From Verrucomicrobiales bacterium (GTDB taxonomy: Bacteria > Verrucomicrobiota > Verrucomicrobiia > Limisphaerales > UBA9464): a stretch of 38,372 bases of DNA. Both the position numbers and the translations under genes were made by a program. Positions 17,064-23,907 of this stretch are shown here, in pieces. Positions within the stretch are counted from its first letter, which is position 1, and each line of letters opens with the position of its first letter. The notes beneath the pieces are model-generated. The model was not told the DNA's origin and searched no databases. It worked only from the letters and a program-made list of their open reading frames with translations. Location of the stretch: contig JAEUHD010000313.1 in assembly GCA_016793645.1 (NCBI GenBank), forward strand, positions 1 through 38,372. Reading direction: 5' to 3'.

Positions 17064-18056
17064 CTAGAACAGGGTGCCGACCGCGGTGCCCAGCACCTGC
17101 AACGGTCCGGTGTCCTCCAGGGATTCGGTGGCCTTGTCCACCTTCTGGAGGGTCAGCTTGATGTTCCGGAGGAAGCTGTTGTCGTTGACCAGTTCCCCGA
17201 CCGAACCCTTCCCCTGGTTGATCTTCTGCATGATCTCCTTGAGGTTGGTCATGGCGTCGGTGGATTCGTCGTACAGCTTGGAATCGTTCATGAGCCGGCC
17301 CAGCGTGCCCTCGCCCTTCTCCATCTTCGTCACCATCTTCCGCATGTCCGCGACCATCGCCCGGGCGTCGTCGGCGAGCGGCTTGGCGTCGGCCAGCGCG
17401 CTGCTCATGTTGGTGACCGCGGACACCGCCTCGTTGTAGAGCGTCGGGTCCTTGATCAGCTTGCCGAACGTCCCCCGACCCTCGGCCATGTCGGTGGTCA
17501 TGGTGTTCATGTTGGCCAGCGTGGCGCTGATGTTGGACTGGTTCTGCTTGATGAAGTCGGTGAGGGGCCCGAGGAGCTTGCTGATTTCCTCGCCGCTGAA
17601 GCTCTTGGTCAGGCTCTCCACCCCGCTGGCGACGCTGTCGAGGCGCGTCATCAGGTCCGCGAGATCCGCCTGCTCGCGCGATTGCAGCAGGGCCCCTGCG
17701 GACGCCCTCGGGGCCTTCTCGGAACCGAACGTCAGGGAAACAAAGTTCTGCCCCATGAGGCCGGTGAACTGGATGGAGGCGACGCTGTCGGTCCGGATCG
17801 CGGTGCCGGGATCAATCCGCAGGGTGACCTCGACGCGGTTGTCACGGATGGCCACCGCCTTCACCTGGCCCACCTGAACGCCGGCCAGTTTGACCGGATC
17901 GCCGATCTTGAGGTCCTTCACCGTGTTGAACTGGGCGCGGAATTCCTGTCCGCGCTGGAAGAAGGAACCGCCGCCGAGCAGTTCAAAGATGATGAAGGCG
18001 GCGATGACGACGAGGGCGAAGAACAGACCCAGCCGGGTTTCAAGCGAGCTTTTCAT
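17064..18056 (-). CDS. mlaD: MCE-family lipid-binding protein, MlaD-like
   Basis: 330 residues. It is the periplasmic substrate-binding part of an Mla-type phospholipid transporter. A single N-terminal membrane anchor (about 9-27) is followed by the MCE domain (about 38-112, FNTVKDLKIGDPVKLAGVQVGQV to NFVSLTFG). The long C-terminal helical region repeats a motif of the form G-x-G-T-x-G-x-L-x-x-D-x-x-L-Y three times, near 194, 248 and 287 (GRGTFGKLIKDPTLY, GEGTLGRLMNDSKLY, GKGSVGELVNDNSFL). Such regions form helical bundles or tunnels in larger MCE proteins. It is longer than E. coli MlaD (about 180 residues). It follows the ATPase gene after 49 bases. Confidence 0.93.
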   Translation of the reverse strand: MKSSLETRLGLFFALVVIAAFIIFELLGGGSFFQRGQEFRAQFNTVKDLKIGDPVKLAGVQVGQVKAVAIRDNRVEVTLRIDPGTAIRTDSVASIQFTGLMGQNFVSLTFGSEKAPRASAGALLQSREQADLADLMTRLDSVASGVESLTKSFSGEEISKLLGPLTDFIKQNQSNISATLANMNTMTTDMAEGRGTFGKLIKDPTLYNEAVSAVTNMSSALADAKPLADDARAMVADMRKMVTKMEKGEGTLGRLMNDSKLYDESTDAMTNLKEIMQKINQGKGSVGELVNDNSFLRNIKLTLQKVDKATESLEDTGPLQVLGTAVGTLF

Positions 18057-18105
18057 GGACGGGGGCGGGACAACCGGAGGTTAGGAAACGAAACTGGAAT
18101 GGGGT

Positions 18106-18855
18106 TCATTTGAATTCGGCGGCGAGGAACTGCTGCAGGAGCGGCACGGGACTCGCCCGCAGTTCGGCCGCGGTCCCGAGCGCGAGGATCTTCCCCTCCG
18201 CGAGAAACGCCAACCGGTCGGCGATTCCAAAGGCGAGATCCCGGTCATGCGTCACCACCACCACGGTGGCACCCGTCCGGCGGTTCAGGTTCACGATCTC
18301 CCGCCCGATGGTCAGGGCGACGAGCGGATCGAGCTCGCTGGTCGGTTCGTCGAACAGCACCAGCTCGGGTTCCACCACCAGGGCGCGGGCGATGGCCGCC
18401 CGCTTCCGCATGCCCCCGGAAAGTTCGTCCGGATACTTCGCGGCGTCCGCGGGTCCGAGCTGCACGAGACCCAGGGTCTTGGACACAATCGCCGCAATTT
18501 CCGCGGGCGGCTTGAGGCGGTGTTCGGTGAGGTAGAGGCCGACGTTCTCCTCGACGGTCAGGGAATTCAGCAGTCCCCCGCTCTGGAACACCATGGCCAG
18601 GCGGTGGCGCGGATCCGCGGCGTCCGGCACCAGTTTCTCCCCGGCCACCCGGATCTCCCCGGCGTCGGGCTCCTCGAGTCCGATCAGATGCCGCAGGAAC
18701 ACCGACTTCCCGGAGCCGCTGGGACCCATGATCACGAAGATCTCGCCCGCCTCGATGTCGAGGTCGAGAGGGTGCAGCACCACCCGGCCGTCAAACGCCT
18801 TGCGCAGGCCGCGAACGCTGACCGGGAGGCCGTGGTTGGAGGAGGGGGCGGTCAT
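18106..18855 (-). CDS. mlaF: ABC transporter ATPase, MlaF-like
   Basis: 249 residues from the ATG at 18855; a TTG three codons earlier overlaps the permease stop and is an alternative start. Motifs: Walker A GPSGSGKS (about 44-51), Q-loop MVFQSGGLLNSLTVEENV, signature LSGGM (about 145-149), Walker B ELVLFDEP (about 164-171) and H-loop His203 in VVTHDRD. The MRKRAAIARAL and DEPTSELDPL strings are typical of the MlaF/Ttg2A branch. It powers lipid movement between inner and outer membranes with the MlaE-like permease encoded directly upstream and the MlaD-like protein encoded downstream. Confidence 0.95.
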   Translation of the reverse strand: MTAPSSNHGLPVSVRGLRKAFDGRVVLHPLDLDIEAGEIFVIMGPSGSGKSVFLRHLIGLEEPDAGEIRVAGEKLVPDAADPRHRLAMVFQSGGLLNSLTVEENVGLYLTEHRLKPPAEIAAIVSKTLGLVQLGPADAAKYPDELSGGMRKRAAIARALVVEPELVLFDEPTSELDPLVALTIGREIVNLNRRTGATVVVVTHDRDLAFGIADRLAFLAEGKILALGTAAELRASPVPLLQQFLAAEFK

Positions 18856-18860
18856 GCGCG

Positions 18861-19619
18861 TCAATGGCCGAAGGCGCTGTCAAAGGGGAGCAGGAGGCGG
18901 GTCAGCACGTAGTCGAGGATCAGGATCACGACCAGCGAATTGACCACCGCCTTGGTGACGCTGCGTCCGATCCCGCGCGGCCCCCCGCGGGTGGTGAGTC
19001 CCTGATGACAGCAGATCACCCCGATGCAGATCGCGAAGAAGAACGACTTGATCAGCCCGTTGACGACGTCCGAGAGATCCACGCCCTGGCGCAGACCCAT
19101 GAAGAACGTCGCCCAGGGCACCGCGATGCGGTCGTTGTGCGCGGCCACAATCGCCCCGCCCAGCCAGCCGACGAGATTGGAGAACACCACCAGGCACGGG
19201 ACCGCAACCCCGATGGCCACCACCCGGGGCAGGACCAGGTAATGGATGGGATGGATCGCCAGGGTCCGAAGCGCATCGATCTCCTGGTACACGCGCATCG
19301 AGCCCAGTTCCGCCGTCATGGCGGATCCGACGCGGCCGGCGATCAGGATCGACATCATGACCGGCGCCAGTTCCTTGCACATGGCGATCGCCACCAGCTG
19401 TCCCAACGCGGTGCCGATGCCGTTCTCGACCAGGACGGGCCCGCTCTGCAGCGACAGGACGCCGCCAATGAAGAGCGAGAGCACGCACGCCATGAAGAGG
19501 CTGGCGTTGCCAATGTCGAAGAGCTGTTCGCTGACCTTCCACCGCTCCCGCCACAGGCGCGGCAGGGCGCGCGCGACGGCGCCGAACAACACCAGCATTT
19601 CGCCAAGGTTACGGAACAT
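18861..19619 (-). CDS. mlaE: ABC permease, MlaE-like
   Basis: 252 residues from the ATG at 19619; an in-frame TTG at 19634 would add five residues. It is the integral inner-membrane subunit of the Mla-type transporter. Five to six hydrophobic segments are visible, along with the family strings ELAPVMMSILIAGRVGSAMTAELGSMRVYQEIDAL and HPIHYLVLPRVVAI, which mark the MlaE domain. A final segment (VVNSLVVILILDYVLTRLL) closes the chain. The ATPase gene follows within five bases. The PPOX gene stops 44 bases upstream on the same strand. No MlaA, MlaB or MlaC homologue was seen in the window. Confidence 0.95.
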   Translation of the reverse strand: MFRNLGEMLVLFGAVARALPRLWRERWKVSEQLFDIGNASLFMACVLSLFIGGVLSLQSGPVLVENGIGTALGQLVAIAMCKELAPVMMSILIAGRVGSAMTAELGSMRVYQEIDALRTLAIHPIHYLVLPRVVAIGVAVPCLVVFSNLVGWLGGAIVAAHNDRIAVPWATFFMGLRQGVDLSDVVNGLIKSFFFAICIGVICCHQGLTTRGGPRGIGRSVTKAVVNSLVVILILDYVLTRLLLPFDSAFGH

Positions 19620-19663
19620 GGATGCAAACCCCAACGGGGCCGGGGGAGGAAATCACAAAATGA

Positions 19664-20251
19664 TCAGGATGCCGAATTATTCGGAGCGGGATCCGGCGGA
19701 CGCTCCGCCTCGCGAAGCGCCGGCAGGCCATCGATGCTCCGGACATTCTTCCGGGACCAATAGTCCGCGATTCCTTCCGGGCCCTTCTCCGCGGCCCATG
19801 TGGACAGCGTGTCGCGGTCCCGCTCGTAGGCGTACTCCGGGACCCCGAACCCGCAGGAACTGGAAATTCGGTCCACCTGGACCCGGATCACGGAACGGGT
19901 CCCCGGGTGCGCAGGAAACAGCGCCAACAGGTCGCGGAAGTCGGCATGACCGTCCCGGATCACCTCGCCCCGCCCGTGAAGACGGACGATGCGGGGCGGT
20001 CCGGCAAACGCGCAGAACATGAGGACGATCCTCCCGTTCTCCCGCAAATGGGCCGTGGTCTCGGCCGTGCTCCCGGTGACATCCAGCCAGACCACCTGCC
20101 GCGGACCCAATATCCGAAAGGCGTCACCGCCCTTCGGCGAGACGTTCACATGGCCCTCGCCGGACAACGGGGCGGTCCCGACAAAGAAGATCCGCTGCTG
20201 GCCAAGCCAGACCTGGAGGTCATCCGAGATTTCCTGGAGGACATTGCCCAT
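19664..20251 (-). CDS. Pyridoxamine 5'-phosphate oxidase-like (PPOX) flavoprotein
   Basis: 195 residues. The split-barrel FMN-binding fold is suggested by QQRIFFVGTAPLSGEGHVNVSPKGGDAFRILGP (about 19-51), VVWLDVTGSTAETTAHLRENGRIVLMFCAFAGPPRIVRLHGRGEVI (about 53-98) and a Cys-containing SSSCGFGVPEYAYERDR near 131-147. This matches a widespread subgroup of PPOX proteins of unknown reaction; it is probably not the vitamin B6 enzyme PdxH. No signal peptide is seen, so it is predicted cytoplasmic. It begins 12 bases after the stop of the WPF-motif gene and is followed after 44 bases by the MlaE-like gene, so it is probably cotranscribed with both. Confidence 0.88.
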   Translation of the reverse strand: MGNVLQEISDDLQVWLGQQRIFFVGTAPLSGEGHVNVSPKGGDAFRILGPRQVVWLDVTGSTAETTAHLRENGRIVLMFCAFAGPPRIVRLHGRGEVIRDGHADFRDLLALFPAHPGTRSVIRVQVDRISSSCGFGVPEYAYERDRDTLSTWAAEKGPEGIADYWSRKNVRSIDGLPALREAERPPDPAPNNSAS

Positions 20252-20263
20252 GGAGGGGTGCGC

Positions 20264-21853
20264 TCAGCGGAGTCGCATCGCGCCGGGACCCGGGACGGTG
20301 CCCGGGCGGGTGGGCCGAACCGGGACGCGATTGGTGGAGAGGCGCTCGGGTCCCGAGGACACGAAGTTGGTGTTCGGCAGCCACAGGAACCTCCAGTGGC
20401 GGTCGCCGTCCGGGGTGCGCCTGGTCTGGACCATTCCGAAGAGGGTTGAGATCCGCACCTCGTTGGTGCTGACGTCCCGGCGAAAGAAGTTCCACAACAG
20501 GGACTGGCTTGCCATGCCCCGGGCGGGATCCCGTTCGCTGTAGTACGCGGACCAGATCGGCGAGTAGTTTCGCTCCACGGCCTCCCGGTTCTTCACGATG
20601 TTCTCGACGATGGCGAATACGCGGAGGCGCTCGCGTCCACGGGTGTCGTGAGCGTAATGAAAGAGCGGCCAGAAGCCCGTCTCCTGCCGGAACTCGTCCG
20701 TCTCGCGGTTCCGGATGATATTGTTGTCGAAAAGGACGAGGCCGCTCGTCCAGCGGTCGCGCTCAAACAGGGTGTCCTCCTGATGGCGGTGCGTGTAGAA
20801 GGGCCAGAGGTAGAAATTCCGGCGCGACTTGCCCGATTCAATGTTGCCGTAGAACGGCCAGAACCGCCGGGACGTCTTGCCCTCGCCATTCGCCCAGCCG
20901 AGGAAGGGCCAGGGGGCACCCCACTCGACGAACTGGTTCTTGCGGTCCTCCGTGCGGGTGAAGAACGGCCACAGATACGACGTTTGATCGCGGTCCGGGG
21001 ACCGCATGGACGCGTAAAAGGGAAGCACCTGGGTGCTGTCGAACGTGGTCCGGTCCCGGTTGGGCGAGAAGGGCGAGGCCAGCACCGACAGTCGGGCCTG
21101 CTGGACGCGCTCGTTGGTTTGCACGAGTTCCGCGTGCTGATGTCCGATGAACGGCCACAACACAAACCAGGAACTCGACGCCGGCGTGACCAGCGGATCC
21201 CCAAGAAAGTCCCTGCCCTCCGTCTCCACGCGGGTCTGGGTCCCGTAGAGCGGCCAGAACTGCCATCCGGTCAGCCCCGGACCCTCCCGCAGGTGGAAGA
21301 AGGGATAGACATAGTTCCGCGTGACGACGTCCCGCTTCCGCGTCTTTGCGTAAAACGGGAAGGCGATGAACTCGGTCTCGTCGCGAAACAACCGGTTCCG
21401 GAAATGCCCGTAGAAGGGGAAGACAGCGAGGTAGTCGTTGGTGCCGCTGACCGACTTCTGCTGGAAGTAGAAGGGAAACACGGTCCGGTGGAAGTACCGG
21501 TCCGTTTCGTCCTGCTGCCCCGTGCCCACCCAACTGATGATCTGTCCGATCTGCCACCGCTCCTCCCTGCCCGAGCGCCGCCACGTGAGCACCGGATACA
21601 GCACATCCACCTCCTCACGATCCAGGGACGGCGTGCTCACCACCGAAATCAGCGGAGAGATTCCGGCGGAGATCGTATCCGGGGTTTCCTGCCACCACGC
21701 CAGGGGGCCCAGTCCGTCCTGCCGCCAGCCCGACTCCCACAGGGTGGGGAACGACGACATCAACGGGCCCGCCTCAAGCCAGTCATCCGCCCGCGCCGTG
21801 ATCTGCAACACGGTGGCGAGCGTCAGGATCCATCCGAGCAGACGGCGACGCAT
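20264..21853 (-). CDS. Secreted WPF-motif repeat protein, probably envelope beta-structure
   Basis: 529 residues from the ATG at 21853; the open frame upstream adds 51 residues with no signal-like start. A signal peptide is clear (about 1-22, LLGWILTLATVLQITARA). The body repeats a short motif of the form [FWYL]-P-[FL]-[FYIL]: FPFY near 126, 145 and 165, YPFF 183, WPLY 200, WPFI 233, LPFY 277, WPFF 295, WPFL 315, WPFY 332 and 350, and WPLF 395. Spacing is often 17-20 residues. Between motifs lie charged, Arg/Asp-rich turns. This alternation fits strands joined by hairpin turns, such as an outer-membrane barrel or a beta-sheet stack. I do not recognise a named family. The gene is followed by PPOX after 12 bases and then by the Mla genes, which hints at an envelope role. 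Confidence 0.8.
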   Translation of the reverse strand: MRRRLLGWILTLATVLQITARADDWLEAGPLMSSFPTLWESGWRQDGLGPLAWWQETPDTISAGISPLISVVSTPSLDREEVDVLYPVLTWRRSGREERWQIGQIISWVGTGQQDETDRYFHRTVFPFYFQQKSVSGTNDYLAVFPFYGHFRNRLFRDETEFIAFPFYAKTRKRDVVTRNYVYPFFHLREGPGLTGWQFWPLYGTQTRVETEGRDFLGDPLVTPASSSWFVLWPFIGHQHAELVQTNERVQQARLSVLASPFSPNRDRTTFDSTQVLPFYASMRSPDRDQTSYLWPFFTRTEDRKNQFVEWGAPWPFLGWANGEGKTSRRFWPFYGNIESGKSRRNFYLWPFYTHRHQEDTLFERDRWTSGLVLFDNNIIRNRETDEFRQETGFWPLFHYAHDTRGRERLRVFAIVENIVKNREAVERNYSPIWSAYYSERDPARGMASQSLLWNFFRRDVSTNEVRISTLFGMVQTRRTPDGDRHWRFLWLPNTNFVSSGPERLSTNRVPVRPTRPGTVPGPGAMRLR

Positions 21854-21953
21854 TGAGGGGACGATCTTCCGGGAATTCAGGACCCGGAAGCAAGCCGCCG
21901 CGGTCCTGTTTGTTGCCCGTCTGCAACCCAGACCGGACGCCGCCGCCGGGTGT

Positions 21954-22343
21954 TCAACCTTTCCACGGATGTCGGATGCCCGCCCAGGCGAGCAGGGCCA
22001 ATCCAACCGGAGTGCCCGTGACCGACCAGGGCACGGCGGCCACGGCGGCCAGGATGAGCGCCTTGAGCAGCGCCACCCGCCGCCGGTCCCCGGCCCGTCG
22101 CCGCTGGATGAAAAAGGTGATGCCGAAGACCATCAGGAAGCAGCCCGGGATCGTGATCGGCCAGTCCACCACGGCGAACTCCGGGACCAGCCACAGGTTG
22201 TCCACCACAATCAAGGCCAGTGCCGCCAGAGGCTCGATGACGGCGCGGCGGGGCGGGGTGGGGGCCGGACCCGGGGGCGCGGGGGATTCCGGGGGGAGCA
22301 CCTCCGGGATCACCACGGGCACTGGGGGGGTCGGCCGGTTCAC
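21954..22343 (-). CDS. Small membrane protein, function unknown
   Basis: 129 residues from the GTG at 22343, which has AGGA just upstream; a TTG at 22361 is also in frame. A Pro-rich N-terminal stretch (about 1-32, PPESPAPPGPAPTPPRR) precedes three hydrophobic segments: VIEPLAALALIVVDNLWLVPEFAV, WPITIPGCFLMVFGITFFI and LILAAVAAVPWSVTGTPVGLALLAWAGI. A basic loop (QRRRAGDRRR) lies between the second and third. No motif indicates a reaction. It lies between the PH-domain pair and the WPF-motif gene on the same strand, about 100 bases upstream of the latter. Confidence 0.7.
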   Translation of the reverse strand: MNRPTPPVPVVIPEVLPPESPAPPGPAPTPPRRAVIEPLAALALIVVDNLWLVPEFAVVDWPITIPGCFLMVFGITFFIQRRRAGDRRRVALLKALILAAVAAVPWSVTGTPVGLALLAWAGIRHPWKG

Positions 22344-22396
22344 CGTTCCTCGTTCGCACAAAACCGGCCGGTGTGCAATGGGGTGCCTCGGGGGAT

Positions 22397-23305
22397 TCAG
22401 GAAGCCGCCCTGCCGCCGGACAGCGCCCGGCGAAGAGCCTTCGCTTCGGACAAAACCTCCCGGGCGGACTCCAGCGTGTTCCCGGTTGCGGGTTCGTGCC
22501 CACCTCCCGGGTGCGTCCGGCGATGTTCATCCGGATCCCCCAGGCCGCTCTCCCGGAACTGTCGGAGCCGTTCGGCGATCAGATCCCGGATCTCCTCCGC
22601 GTTGTCCACCTCACGAAACACGGCCAGATGGGAGGGGTTGGCCCCAGCCCCTTCCGGGGTTCCCGGAGCCGGTGCCCCGCCACCCGCGGACTGCACCCGG
22701 ACGTCGGAAAGTCCCAGCAGTCGCTGGAGCGGACCCTGGCTGACGGTGATCTGCTGGAGGTTGGCAAAGCTCATGGTGACCTCGCGCAGTTTCCACACAC
22801 CGTCCCGGAGCCGCAGGCTGCGGTCGGTCACCAGATACCAGCGCTGCTCAAATTCCAGGCGCCGCAGGGAATAGGTGATGGGAATCTGCACCAGAAAGGT
22901 GAAGACCGAAATTCCCTCAAGGACGGTGAACAGGGTGACGGCCACATCCGGGGCCCGGCGGGACCAGGTCAGGAGGAATTCCCGCGGCGACGGCGGCGGG
23001 CGCTTTTTCTTCGAACGCGGCCGGGGTTCTTCCGGCGCCGGGAGGGAGGGCTCGGACGCGGGTGGGGGCGTGGGCGCGGGCACGGGTTCGTGCCGCAAGG
23101 ATTTCAGGTGGCCCAGAAACGCGAGTCCGAAGAGGAGTCCGATCAGGGCAAATCCCTGCCGGATCCCCCAGCGGGCAAGGCTCAACCGGAAGGCATTCCG
23201 CCCGGAGCGAAAGACCCGCTCCGAACCCGGCGCGCCCAAGGGAGGTTCCGGCCGCGGCGGCACCCGGAGGGCTCGCAGAAGCGCACCGCTGAATTGGTCA
23301 TACAT
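22397..23305 (-). CDS. PH-domain (YdbS/YdbT-like) membrane protein with Pro-rich insert
   Basis: 302 residues from the ATG at 23305, eight bases inside the end of the upstream gene. A first hydrophobic segment (about 50-67, GFALIGLLFGLAFL) and a second (about 122-147, VAVTLFTVLEGISVFTFLVQIPI) are separated by a Pro/Lys-rich segment (about 76-110, including RPRSKKKRPPPSP). A bacterial PH domain follows (WYLVTDRSLRLRDGVWKLREVTMSFANLQQITVSQGPLQRLLGLSDVRVQSAGG). The sequence ends with a charged helix (LESAREVLSEAKALRRAL). It pairs with the overlapping gene upstream, as YdbS and YdbT do in Bacillus, where the pair has been linked to membrane stress and antimicrobial resistance. Function here is inferred only from the family. 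Confidence 0.85.
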   Translation of the reverse strand: MYDQFSGALLRALRVPPRPEPPLGAPGSERVFRSGRNAFRLSLARWGIRQGFALIGLLFGLAFLGHLKSLRHEPVPAPTPPPASEPSLPAPEEPRPRSKKKRPPPSPREFLLTWSRRAPDVAVTLFTVLEGISVFTFLVQIPITYSLRRLEFEQRWYLVTDRSLRLRDGVWKLREVTMSFANLQQITVSQGPLQRLLGLSDVRVQSAGGGAPAPGTPEGAGANPSHLAVFREVDNAEEIRDLIAERLRQFRESGLGDPDEHRRTHPGGGHEPATGNTLESAREVLSEAKALRRALSGGRAAS

Positions 23306-23861
23306 GGGTGGACCCTTCCCCCTTGGTCGCCGCCGGAGGCAGCGCCTCGCGCAGGGCCCGCAACTCCTGGGCAATTTCGCGCAGGAGGGTGGCCAGTTCC
23401 TCGTTCCCCCCCGCGTCCGGAGCCGCGGCACCCACGGAAGGGGTCGGGGAAACCTCCTTCACACCGCGCATGCGGGAATAGAGAAAGTCCCGCACCGCCT
23501 CGAACTGGGTGAGCCCCTCCAGCGTCATCTCCGCGGACGCGCTTCCGCTCGCGGTCTGGATCTGAAGCCGCGCGAGCCCGAGCCAGCGCTCAACCACGTT
23601 GGAGTGAAGATGAATGTCCTGGATCCGGGCATAATTGAGCAGGATCTGGCGGCGAAACAGGATGCCCCAGCTCATGGAGACCCCTTCGTCCGTGAAGCGG
23701 TACCGCATGGTGTGGTAGCGAAACCAATGGATGGGCAGCAGCAGCGGCGCCAGGGGCAGCACCGCGAGGCAGCACAGGATGTAATAGGTCCAGAGTTTGG
23801 GATCCGGCCGGTCAATCGTGAGGACGGACGCCTCGTCGGAGCGGGGGCTCATGGGAACCAT
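23298..23861 (-). CDS. PH-domain (YdbS-like) membrane protein
   Basis: 187 residues from the ATG at 23861, which has GGGGA upstream; a second ATG at 23852 and a TTG at 23888 are alternatives. Hydrophobic residues (about 24-46, WTYYILCCLAVLPLAPLLLPIHW) form one or two membrane spans. The PH domain follows: MRYRFTDEGVSMSWGILFRRQILLNYARIQDIHLHSNVVERWLGLARLQIQTASGS. The C-terminus is Ala/Pro-rich and ends in an amphipathic helix (NEELATLLREIAQELRALREAL). Its stop overlaps the start of the downstream PH-domain gene by eight bases, so the two are probably translated together and may assemble. The spans precede the PH domain in both, but only the second has a Pro-rich insert. Confidence 0.85.
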   Translation of the reverse strand: MVPMSPRSDEASVLTIDRPDPKLWTYYILCCLAVLPLAPLLLPIHWFRYHTMRYRFTDEGVSMSWGILFRRQILLNYARIQDIHLHSNVVERWLGLARLQIQTASGSASAEMTLEGLTQFEAVRDFLYSRMRGVKEVSPTPSVGAAAPDAGGNEELATLLREIAQELRALREALPPAATKGEGSTHV

Positions 23862-23907
23862 GAATCCCCAGTGTCGCCCGCCGCGCAAGCAGGACCGGAG
23901 GCCGTGA

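Noticed and set aside
20648..21856. 402-codon frame antisense to the WPF-motif gene
   Set aside because: Composition of a shadow, while the minus frame has a signal peptide and regular motifs.
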